Positions 1 through 5,973 of a DNA stretch of 17,849 bases are shown piece by piece. The DNA lies in NCBI GenBank assembly GCA_031288745.1, contig JAITQT010000302.1, positions 1 through 17,849 of the forward strand. Direction: 5' to 3'. This DNA is from Deltaproteobacteria bacterium. Its GTDB lineage: Bacteria; Desulfobacterota; Desulfarculia; Adiutricales; Adiutricaceae. Below the pieces are notes generated by a model. It was not told the DNA's origin and made no database searches. It saw only the letters and a program-made list of their open reading frames with translations. Numbering within the stretch: position 1 is the stretch's first letter; every line of letters begins with the position of its first letter. Made by a program: the position numbers and the translations under genes.

Positions 1-285
1 AAGCTAAAACTTAACCTTTTAGCCCAACGACTTAAAAAGAATAACGATATAGAGCTACAAGTTGCTCCCAAGGCCGTTGAGCATATTAGCGATCTGGCCC
101 TAGATAGCCACAGCGGAGCGAGACGCGTTGATTTAATCATAAATTCAAGCGTCGTCACAAAGCTCTCCAAAGCTATTTTAAAGCATATGTTTTCCTCTCT
201 CCCTCTCCCTAAATCGGTTAGCTTAACTACGGCCGACAATGGCGACTTTGAACTATCTTTTTCTTGTGTCAGTTCACAAATGTGA
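1..285 (+). CDS. tssH: TssH (ClpV) T6SS sheath-disassembly ATPase, C-terminal fragment
   Basis: The frame is open from base 1 to a TGA at 283-285 and encodes the last 94 residues of a Clp/HSP100 ATPase; the 5' part lies outside the window. The segment HSGARRVDLIINSSVV matches the C-terminal D2 small domain of the ClpV/TssH group, where SGARN-[IV]-D-x-[IL]-[IL]-N is typical, and GDFELSF is a usual near-terminal strand. ClpV is a cytoplasmic hexamer that extracts contracted TssB/TssC sheath subunits for reuse. The last six residues (CVSSQM) and the stop codon come from a mobile element inserted at 266. If one copy of the 8-bp duplication and the element are removed, the frame reads Ser-Phe-Ser-TAA. 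The present protein is therefore a slightly extended version of the ancestral one. The family call is solid for a fragment, although ClpB cannot be formally excluded without the N-terminus. The T6SS context favours TssH. Confidence 0.85.
   Translation, partial: KLKLNLLAQRLKKNNDIELQVAPKAVEHISDLALDSHSGARRVDLIINSSVVTKLSKAILKHMFSSLPLPKSVSLTTADNGDFELSFSCVSSQM
258..265. repeat. Left target-site duplication of element A
   Basis: TTTTTCTT lies immediately before the element and is repeated exactly at 550-557 immediately after it. The bases are Phe-Ser codons of tssH. Joining position 265 to 558 recreates a TAA stop in the tssH frame. Confidence 0.8.
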
Positions 286-549
286 ACGTTTAAGGGCCCG
301 TTCACAAGTGAGAACATTGCGGGGCCAAGCCTATTGAAAGGGAGACACATACCTTAACAATGTAGCCCCCTCTAAGAGCTTAGTAATTTTAACATTAATC
401 AAAGTTAAAATATATGGTAGGAACAACGAGCTAAGTATAAACCTCAAAAGAACTAATGTTAAGATCTTAAGGGTATGCTAAAACTTAATTACAACTCAAA
501 AGTCGCTACCAGCCGCTACGTGAGGAAAAAAGACTTGGTGAACGGTTAC
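266..549 (+). mobile_element. Non-autonomous MITE-like element, copy A (284 bp)
   Basis: This is a repeated intergenic element, shared with 15713-15799 (same strand, internally deleted) and 16855-17111 (inverted). It starts GTGTCAGTTCAC and ends GTGAACGGTTAC. The reverse complement of the end is GTAACCGTTCAC, so the termini are imperfect inverted repeats agreeing at 9 of 12 positions. It is bounded by a perfect 8-bp direct repeat, TTTTTCTT (258-265 and 550-557), as expected for a target-site duplication. The interior carries small palindromes such as CTAAGAGCTTAG and TTAAGATCTTAA, and no transposase. The 8-bp duplication and one GTAA terminus recall IS66-family ends, but that family assignment is inference. 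Against copy C it is about nine bases in ten identical by eye, apart from an extra ~28 bp near the left end. Confidence 0.85.
281..306 (+). other. Perfect 8-bp hairpin in the left end of element A
   Basis: TGTGAACG (281-288) pairs perfectly with CGTTCACA (299-306) across a 10-nt loop. The same bases can instead pair locally as GTTCACA/TGTGAAC (272-287). The hairpin is absent from copy C and is conserved in copy B (15728-15753). It has no following T-run, so it is not a standard terminator. Its position just after the tssH stop could still affect the mRNA 3' end. Confidence 0.6.
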
Positions 550-557
550 TTTTTCTT
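550..557. repeat. Right target-site duplication of element A
   Basis: Exact TTTTTCTT copy of 258-265, directly after the GGTTAC terminus. The following AA (558-559) would complete the ancestral TAA stop of tssH. Confidence 0.8.
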
Positions 558-719
558 AAACCTAACGCTCCAGCAGCCATTGTTACTGACCCTAAAAGGC
601 CTAAAACTTATCGGAAGCTCTTTAAAACTCCTTCCTAAAAAAACAAACTATCGTTGTAATAGATGATCTTAGAATAAAAAACATCTCTAAGATCGCCTAT
701 CAATCGAAGGTTCTCTATA
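558..719 (+). other. tssH-tssA intergenic leader with a 9-bp stem-loop
   Basis: No convincing gene is visible. A frame beginning at 475 runs through this stretch to 666, but its start lies inside the mobile element and its product is low-complexity Leu/Lys, so I do not call it. GATCTTAGA (665-673) and TCTAAGATC (686-694) form a perfect 9-bp inverted repeat with a 12-nt loop, just upstream of the tssA ribosome binding site. No T-tract follows. A shorter GGAAG/CTTCC pair lies near 612-634. No clear sigma-70 or sigma-54 promoter could be fixed. Confidence 0.5.
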
Positions 720-2210
720 TTGTCTCTCATCGAACAACTTAAGAGCTTGGGCCGAGAACCAATCTCAAGTGAAAATCCGGGTGGGCCAGACGTGCGCTTA
801 GAGCCCAGCTACGCCGAGCTTCAAGCTGAGATCGATAAGCTCTCCTCCATGACCTCCCCTGAGGTTAATTGGTCTTTGGTAGCCGATAAGGCTGTAGAAA
901 TTTTAAAAACCAGCTCTAAAGACTTAAATGCGGCTGTTTATCTAGCCCAAAGCTTAATTAGGCTAGAGGGCCTTTCCAGTTTGGGCCCATCTTGCGAATT
1001 TTTAGCCGATTTACTGGATAACTTTTGGGATAGTCTAATTCCAGCCCTAAAACGATTAAGGGCTAGAAAAAACGCTCTAGATTGGTGGAAGGAAAAGACC
1101 CTAGCTCAAATTATTAAATTTGACGGCCAACTTGAGCCGAGCGAATCTGAACTTCTAATTAAGGCCCTTGTTCGCTTAGATAAGGTCATGGCGGCCCAAA
1201 ATCTGCCCTCTTTGTCAGAGCTAATAAAGCAAGCTAAGGCGCTACCCATTAAGCCCCCTAAAGAATTAAACGAGGCTAAGGCCTCTCAAACTCAAATTCA
1301 AGAGAGCCAATCCCAATCAAATTCTTCAATAGCCGGGCCCATCGTGGCCCAAGACTTACCTGTGGCTATAAAGATGCTAGAAACTGCTCTAGAGAGCTAT
1401 TTAACTCTAGCTTGGCCCGAGAGTAAGGCCGACCCCTGGTATTGGAAGATATCTAGGCTAAAGGCCTGGATGACCGTTAAGGACCCTCCTCCCCACGACG
1501 AGACCGGCGCTACCACCTTACCGGGCCCAGCGGCCGAAGCTTTAGAGGGCCTAAAAAAACAAATAGAGGCCCAATCCTTTGAGAGCGCTCTTTTAGCTAG
1601 CGAAGATTTATTCTCCTTAAATATTTTGTGGCTCGATTTGCAGCTGATTTCTTATAAGGCTTTAATTGGTCTAGGTTTTAATCTAGCCGCAGAGGCGGTT
1701 AAAGATGAAGCTATGGGTTTAACCGCCCGCTTACCTCTCTTAACTCGCCTTTCCTTTGCCGACGACTCTCCTTTAGCTTCAAATGAAGTTTATCAATGGC
1801 TAAAGACGGAGCGAAGCGATAAATCTCAAGAAGAGGGTGACTACCAAAAACGTTTAGAAGCCCTTCATCAAAGTGATCCAGATCAGGCCCTAATTACCTT
1901 AAGTAGCCCAAAATTCGCCCCTCTTGACGCCAGAGCCCTCTGCCTTAGACGCTTAACTGAGATTATATTGTGGACTCGCTTGGGCCGAATCGAACTGGCT
2001 CTTGGCTTATCCGATTGGCTAATAGCGGATCTCGATCGCCGCGATTTGGAATCTTGGGAGCCTTCTTTAGCTATCAAGATCCTCGCTTCAGCCCACGAGG
2101 TCTATAGATCTCATAAGAGCGAACAATCGGCTAAAATTGCAGCTAGTCTAGCCAAGCGCCTCGCTCTTCTAAGCCCCGAAGAGGCCCTACCCCTTAAAGC
2201 CCCCTTATAA
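720..2210 (+). CDS. tssA: TssA, T6SS baseplate/sheath-polymerisation protein (ImpA_N + VasJ-type C-terminus)
   Basis: The product has 496 residues. An ImpA_N domain occupies roughly residues 10-130: it begins with NPGGPDVRLEPSYAELQAEI, followed by VNW, SKDLNAAVYLAQSL, a Gly-Leu segment, FWDSLIP and RARKNALDWW, the order typical of the family. A Gln/Ser-rich linker near residues 188-210 leads to a helical region. The C-terminus (about 370-490) resembles the VasJ-type domain, with RLGRIELALGLSDWL and LESWEPSLAIKIL. TssA proteins dock on the baseplate and coordinate tail tube and sheath assembly. The start is TTG at 720, preceded by GAAGG (706-710) at 9-nt spacing; no in-frame ATG precedes the conserved domain. 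The next gene begins 21 nt downstream. There are no membrane segments, as expected for a cytoplasmic component. Confidence 0.9.
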   Translation: MSLIEQLKSLGREPISSENPGGPDVRLEPSYAELQAEIDKLSSMTSPEVNWSLVADKAVEILKTSSKDLNAAVYLAQSLIRLEGLSSLGPSCEFLADLLDNFWDSLIPALKRLRARKNALDWWKEKTLAQIIKFDGQLEPSESELLIKALVRLDKVMAAQNLPSLSELIKQAKALPIKPPKELNEAKASQTQIQESQSQSNSSIAGPIVAQDLPVAIKMLETALESYLTLAWPESKADPWYWKISRLKAWMTVKDPPPHDETGATTLPGPAAEALEGLKKQIEAQSFESALLASEDLFSLNILWLDLQLISYKALIGLGFNLAAEAVKDEAMGLTARLPLLTRLSFADDSPLASNEVYQWLKTERSDKSQEEGDYQKRLEALHQSDPDQALITLSSPKFAPLDARALCLRRLTEIILWTRLGRIELALGLSDWLIADLDRRDLESWEPSLAIKILASAHEVYRSHKSEQSAKIAASLAKRLALLSPEEALPLKAPL

Positions 2211-2231
2211 CTTAAAGATTTTGGACTAAAT

Positions 2232-3173
2232 ATGAGTAGTAGTCAGAGTGACCTCCAAAAGCTTATCAATGAAAAAGCCTTGGCCCATCTCCCTATTGAA
2301 GGTGAAATTATAGAGGATTGCGATCTTAAGCTCTCTCGCTTAAATGGCCTAACCATAATTGATTGCTCATTTAAGGGGAGCGATTTTAGCCAGGCTCGTT
2401 TTAATAAATGCCTTTTTAAAAACCAAAAGTTTGGGGGTGCCAATTTTAGCGCTTCTTATTTCTATGAATCTGTCTTTGAGAACTGCTTTTTCGACCGGGC
2501 TTCTATGGCTAAAAGTTCTTTTATTAAGTGCCGGTTTTTAAACTCCTTCTTTCATGGCGCTGATTTTATTAAAGCCTCTTTTACTTCTTCTCAATTTGAG
2601 GGCCCCGTAGTCTTTAGCCGCCTTGACTTTTCCTCGGCTCTTTTTATTGATAACCAATTTAACTCAACCTGCTTTGAGCAATCAGCCCTCAATCTAGTCT
2701 TATTTCGGGCTTGCCGCTTTAATTCGTTATCGCTCATAAACTGCCAAGCTCAGCAGCTTTTGGCCTCTGATTTAAAAATAGCTAAGTTTATAGCCAAAGG
2801 CTGCGATTTGAGCCTGGCTTGTTTTTCGCATAGCGATCTTTGTGGCGGCTCTTTTAAGGGCCAAAACCTTCAGGGGGCCTTTTTTAATTTTACTCTCCTA
2901 AGGCAATCCGATTTTTCTTCAGCCCTCTTAGATGGGGCCTCTTTTAAACAAGCTGACCTAACGGGGGCCAATTTACTATCCGTCTCGGCTAAAGGAGCTG
3001 ATTTTAGCCATTGCATTTTAACTAAGACTATAGTTAACAAAGCTGATTTTAGCTTCGCTAATCTTCACCGCGCCCAGGGCTTTAATTTCAGCTCAGATAC
3101 CTGCTTAAACTTAGTAAGACCGACTGACCCTGATTTAGCCCGAGCCGAGGATTTTTGCCCTCGGGTTTTTTAA
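2232..3173 (+). CDS. Pentapeptide-repeat protein, T6SS-associated
   Basis: The product has 313 residues. Apart from about 30 N-terminal residues, almost the whole chain is built of five-residue units of the A(D/N)LxX type. Examples are GSDFSQARF, GADFIKASF, GANFSASYF, QADLTGANLLSV and KADFSFANL. Such repeats fold into a right-handed quadrilateral beta-helix. Phe is unusually common at the central position (the F-type variant), and Cys is frequent in the middle third. Pentapeptide proteins recur beside vgrG, PAAR-like and DUF2169 genes in many T6SS clusters. Their exact role is unsettled: adaptor, spike extension or effector scaffold. The start is ATG 2232 after a weak GGA at 2223-2225. A terminator-like hairpin overlaps the stop codon, so expression may be partly uncoupled from the genes downstream. 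I see no enzymatic domain. Confidence 0.85.
   Translation: MSSSQSDLQKLINEKALAHLPIEGEIIEDCDLKLSRLNGLTIIDCSFKGSDFSQARFNKCLFKNQKFGGANFSASYFYESVFENCFFDRASMAKSSFIKCRFLNSFFHGADFIKASFTSSQFEGPVVFSRLDFSSALFIDNQFNSTCFEQSALNLVLFRACRFNSLSLINCQAQQLLASDLKIAKFIAKGCDLSLACFSHSDLCGGSFKGQNLQGAFFNFTLLRQSDFSSALLDGASFKQADLTGANLLSVSAKGADFSHCILTKTIVNKADFSFANLHRAQGFNFSSDTCLNLVRPTDPDLARAEDFCPRVF
3139..3171 (+). terminator. Intrinsic terminator-like hairpin overlapping the pentapeptide gene stop
   Basis: CCGAGG (3145-3150) pairs with CCTCGG (3159-3164) over an 8-nt loop. Alternatively CCCGAG (3139-3144) pairs with CTCGGG (3160-3165). Six T residues (3166-3171) follow directly, and the last of them is the first base of the TAA stop. 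GC stem plus T-run is the canonical Rho-independent form, but it sits inside the last codons, so a translating ribosome could mask it. Partial termination between the pentapeptide and DUF3540 genes is the likely effect. Confidence 0.6.
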
Positions 3174-3238
3174 TTTTCTCTTTTTCTTAGCCATCTTTTA
3201 ACTTAAAACTTTTAAAAACGTACTTAAATGGTTTTTTT

Positions 3239-3913
3239 ATGAATACAGCTATTAAATTAAACCAAAACCGTGACTCTTTAGCTCCTCCCCTCGAGACCCT
3301 CTTACCCTTTCTGGGAGAAAAGGCTACTACAAACGGTTGCTTAATAGAAGCTCAAGTTTTAAATATCGAAGGCCCTTGGTTTTGGCTAAAAGCCAAAGAT
3401 CTGCTTATAAAAGCCTCTCTGGCCCCCTCGTGTTTTCTAAGGCCGATAGAGGGTGACTCGATTTTATGCTTTAAGCGAGGGGATAAAGCTACAATCATTA
3501 ATATCCTTGAAAGAACTTCGAGCGTAGAAGCTAGCTTAAATTTTCCTGCCCAAAGCTCTCTCTCGGTTAAAGCGCTAACGCTTTTTTCGGATAAGGCTGA
3601 GCTAGAAACAGACCAACTTAAAGCTAAGGCCTCTCGCGCTCAACTATCTGCTGAGAACCTAGGGCTAGAAGCCAGAAAAGCTAACCTTAACTTTTTTAAC
3701 TTGCGCCTAGCCGCGGGCTTGGTTTTTAGCTGGTTTCGCTCATTTTTAAATCGCTCAAGTAATTTTAGGCTAGAAGTGGCCGAAAACTTAGCCCTAAAGG
3801 GCCAGAGCTTAGATATTAAATCTGAGAGCGACGTCTGCGTTCGCTCGGAAAGCGTTGATATTAAGGCCAGTGAGTGCGTAAAAATTGACGGCCAAGCGGT
3901 TAGGCTGGGCTAA
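3239..3913 (+). CDS. DUF3540 domain protein, T6SS accessory
   Basis: The product has 224 residues, close to the usual ~200 of DUF3540 proteins. The N-terminal half has short strands ending in FLRPIEGDSILCFKRGD, resembling the 'LLxPxxGDxVLL' element of the family. The C-terminal half (about 110-224) is a run of alternating short strands (SLDIKSESDVCVRSESVDIK) ending KIDGQAVRLG, like the end of a VgrG beta-prism. DUF3540 proteins occur almost only with DUF4150, DUF2169 and pentapeptide genes in T6SS clusters. Their biochemical role is not established; a spike or tip adaptor is inference from the VgrG-like repeats. The start is ATG 3239 after an AT-rich 65-bp gap without a clear Shine-Dalgarno. 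An ATG at 3228 is out of frame. The stop lies just before a strong ribosome binding site for the next gene. Confidence 0.75.
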   Translation: MNTAIKLNQNRDSLAPPLETLLPFLGEKATTNGCLIEAQVLNIEGPWFWLKAKDLLIKASLAPSCFLRPIEGDSILCFKRGDKATIINILERTSSVEASLNFPAQSSLSVKALTLFSDKAELETDQLKAKASRAQLSAENLGLEARKANLNFFNLRLAAGLVFSWFRSFLNRSSNFRLEVAENLALKGQSLDIKSESDVCVRSESVDIKASECVKIDGQAVRLG

Positions 3914-3919
3914 GGAGGG
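3914..3919 (+). promoter_or_regulatory. Strong ribosome binding site deciding the DUF4150 start
   Basis: GGAGGG lies 6 nt before ATG 3926, ideal spacing. The upstream in-frame TTG at 3920 abuts this site with no spacing and is therefore an unlikely start. Confidence 0.8.
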
Positions 3920-3925
3920 TTGGTT

Positions 3926-4345
3926 ATGTTCGCCTTAACTACCAAGGGTGGCCAGGCTACTAGCACTGTGCCCGACGTCTGCCAGGTCCCCACGCCACCG
4001 GCCGGGCCCATTCCTACCCCTTTGGTTAATCTGTTTATGTTAAATACAGTCGACCCTTCCACGGCCTGCCAAAAGATATTTATCGACGGGGCTATGGCCT
4101 TAAACGTCCAAAGTAAGACCCAAACTAGTCAAGGCGACGAGGCCGGCACAGCTGGCGGAATCGTCTCGGGCCGGTTTATGGGCCCGGGCTCGTTTTCCCC
4201 AATAGCTGGCAGCTTTACCGTCTCTTTTGAAGGGAAGGGAGCTTTACCTATGGGCGGCATGACTCAACATAATGGAGACGCTAACTTTAACACTATCGGG
4301 ATGTGTCCCATGGGAGCCCAAAGTAAGGTCTCGGTTAGCCTTTGA
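3926..4345 (+). CDS. DUF4150 PAAR-like spike tip protein
   Basis: The product has 139 residues from ATG 3926. The order of motifs is that of DUF4150: an N-terminal PDVCQVPTPPAGPIPTPLVN (Pro-rich strand), KIFIDGAMALNVQSK, the signature GDEAGTAGGIVSG, then GPGSFSPIAGSFTVSFEGKG and a closing TQHNGDANFNTIGMC. DUF4150 proteins are functional counterparts of PAAR proteins: they cap the VgrG trimer and can carry or recruit effectors. This protein stops right after the domain, so it has no fused toxin. Closely spaced Cys and His in the C-terminal part could contribute to metal binding at the tip, as in PAAR, but I cannot assign the ligands. The TGA stop overlaps the TTG start of tssC by 4 nt, implying translational coupling. 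Confidence 0.88.
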   Translation: MFALTTKGGQATSTVPDVCQVPTPPAGPIPTPLVNLFMLNTVDPSTACQKIFIDGAMALNVQSKTQTSQGDEAGTAGGIVSGRFMGPGSFSPIAGSFTVSFEGKGALPMGGMTQHNGDANFNTIGMCPMGAQSKVSVSL

Positions 4346-5868
4346 CCAGCTCCGACTCATATCCCAATTCTCCTCTTAGCTCTAACTCTAAAGAGAAACA
4401 AAGCCCTACTAGCCCAAGCGAATTTCAAGGCTCTATTTTAGAAGATCTAATATCACTGGCGGGCATAGCACCTGAGGGTTTAGAGGATTTTTTAAGGGCC
4501 CTAGAGCCTCTTTTATCCACGCAAGATGGCTTATCTCTCCAATCAGTCTCCAAAGCTAATTTAGAAATTGACTCCTTCGTCTCCTTAATAGATAGAAACT
4601 TATCTAAACAACTAGACGCCATCTTACACAACCAAGATTTTATCGATCTAGAAAGGGCTTGGCGCTCCCTTAAATTTTTAATTGATAGGGTCGACTTTAG
4701 GGAAAACATCAAAATTGAAATCTTAAACGTCTCTAAAAGCGAACTGCGCTACGATCTAACCGATTCGCCCGAGCTAACCCGCTCGGCCCTCTACCGCAAA
4801 GTCTATACGGCTGAATACGGCCAGTTTGGCGGTCAGCCCTTTGGAGCGGTTATTGCTGCTTACGAAGTAGGGGCTAACCCTGCCGATATGGCCACTTTAA
4901 AAAATTTAGCCGCCTTAGGGGCCATGGCCCACGTCCCCTTTATCTGTTCGGTTGACCGCTCTTTTTTTGGTCTAAGCCAATGGAACGATTTTCCATCTTT
5001 AGAAGATTTTGACTCTCTTTTCCATCAGCCCCGCTACGCAGCCTGGCAAGCCTTACGCCGCGATGAGAACTCTCGCTATCTGGCCTTAGCTTTACCCGGG
5101 TTTCTAACCAGACTACCCTACTGCCCTCAAAACGCCTCCTGCCGCTCCTTTAACTACCTTGAGAGCGCCTCCCAAAGTGACGACTACTACGTTTGGGGCT
5201 ACGCCTCGTTTTTAATCGCCTTAAAGATGTGTGAAAGTTTCGTTAAATACCGCTGGTGCGCCTATATTACCGGGCTAAACGGCGGAGGGCTAATAGAGGA
5301 TCTGCCCTCGCTAAATTTTGAGGCCATGGGCCGATCGCAAAATCGCATTTCCCTGAGGGCGGTCATAGGCGAAAGCTTAGAGAAAACTTTGGCTGATAAT
5401 GGGTTTATCGCCGTATCGGTTCTTGAGAGCCGAGGCAAGGCTGCTATCTACTCGGCCCCTTCCGTCTTAAAGGCCAAGCGCTTTTCCTCCGACGAGGGAG
5501 GCGCAAAGGCTGAATTAAACTACCGCGTCTCTACTCTTTTGCCCTACATGATGATCGTTAATCGCCTGACCCATTATATTAAAGTAATTCAGAGAGAAAA
5601 TATTGGAGCTTGGAAAGATAGGCAAGTTTTAGAAAAGGAACTAAATGCCTGGCTCAATCAATACGTTACCGATATGGAAAACCCCTCTCCAGCTATCAGG
5701 GGCCGTCGGCCCTTAAGGGCGGCCAAGATTGAAGTCTACGATGTCGAGGGGTTCCCCGGCTGGAGGAAGATGAACGTTCAAATTCGGCCCCATTTAAAGT
5801 TCATGGGGGCCTCCTTCACCCTCTCCTTAGTCGGTCGCTTAGACGAGGGCCGCAGTGGGGTTAGCTAG
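4342..5868 (+). CDS. tssC: TssC (VipB/EvpB family) large T6SS sheath subunit
   Basis: The product has 508 residues, the normal length of TssC. A Ser/Pro-rich N-terminus of about 30 residues is followed by the sheath fold. Recognisable segments are DAILHNQDFIDLERAWRSLK, YTAEYGQFGGQPFGAVIAAY, MAHVPFICSV and the C-terminal FPGWRKMNVQIRPHLKFMGA with LVGRLDE. With TssB it polymerises into the contractile sheath around the Hcp tube. The start is TTG 4342 inside the DUF4150 stop (TTGA overlap), with AAGG 4325-4328 upstream; no in-frame ATG exists before the conserved core. No tssB is found in the window, whereas it is usually directly upstream. It may be encoded elsewhere, or this may be a second TssC paralogue. 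The position between tip and spike genes is atypical. Confidence 0.93.
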   Translation: MTSSDSYPNSPLSSNSKEKQSPTSPSEFQGSILEDLISLAGIAPEGLEDFLRALEPLLSTQDGLSLQSVSKANLEIDSFVSLIDRNLSKQLDAILHNQDFIDLERAWRSLKFLIDRVDFRENIKIEILNVSKSELRYDLTDSPELTRSALYRKVYTAEYGQFGGQPFGAVIAAYEVGANPADMATLKNLAALGAMAHVPFICSVDRSFFGLSQWNDFPSLEDFDSLFHQPRYAAWQALRRDENSRYLALALPGFLTRLPYCPQNASCRSFNYLESASQSDDYYVWGYASFLIALKMCESFVKYRWCAYITGLNGGGLIEDLPSLNFEAMGRSQNRISLRAVIGESLEKTLADNGFIAVSVLESRGKAAIYSAPSVLKAKRFSSDEGGAKAELNYRVSTLLPYMMIVNRLTHYIKVIQRENIGAWKDRQVLEKELNAWLNQYVTDMENPSPAIRGRRPLRAAKIEVYDVEGFPGWRKMNVQIRPHLKFMGASFTLSLVGRLDEGRSGVS

Positions 5869-5973
5869 CTTAAGGCCTATTGCAGAGAACCTAAAGCCTG
5901 TTTTTAGTAAATTTGGGCCTTAAGGTTAGAAACTAAAAACTATAATCTCGAAGCTATAAGCGGATAATGTCTG
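5869..5973 (+). other. tssC-vgrG intergenic region with a 9-bp inverted repeat
   Basis: CTTAAGGCC (5869-5877) is repeated inverted as GGCCTTAAG (5916-5924) with a 38-nt spacer. A weak sigma-70-like pair, TTGCAG (5880-5885) and TTTAGT (5903-5908) with 17-bp spacing, lies inside it. TATAATCT occurs at 5941 and recurs within the first vgrG codons. This is the longest gap inside the tssA-to-vgrG block and a plausible site for a separate vgrG promoter or attenuator, but no element is certain. Confidence 0.35.

Noticed and set aside
266..549. Element as an integron attC site or REP/CRISPR-type repeat
   Set aside because: The ends lack the attC core (GTTRRRY/RYYYAAC), there is no cassette structure or regular spacing, and the 8-bp flanking duplications point to transposition.
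475..666. 63-codon plus-strand frame upstream of tssA
   Set aside because: It begins inside mobile element A. The same stretch in copy C stops right after the element, most differences between the copies change amino acids, and the tail is low-complexity Leu/Lys.
3920..3925. TTG at 3920 as start of the DUF4150 gene
   Set aside because: It directly touches the GGAGGG ribosome binding site with no spacing, whereas ATG 3926 is ideally placed.
5870..5890. Sigma-54 promoter before vgrG1 (AAGGCCTATTGCAG)
   Set aside because: The GG and GC elements are only 6 nt apart instead of the required 10.
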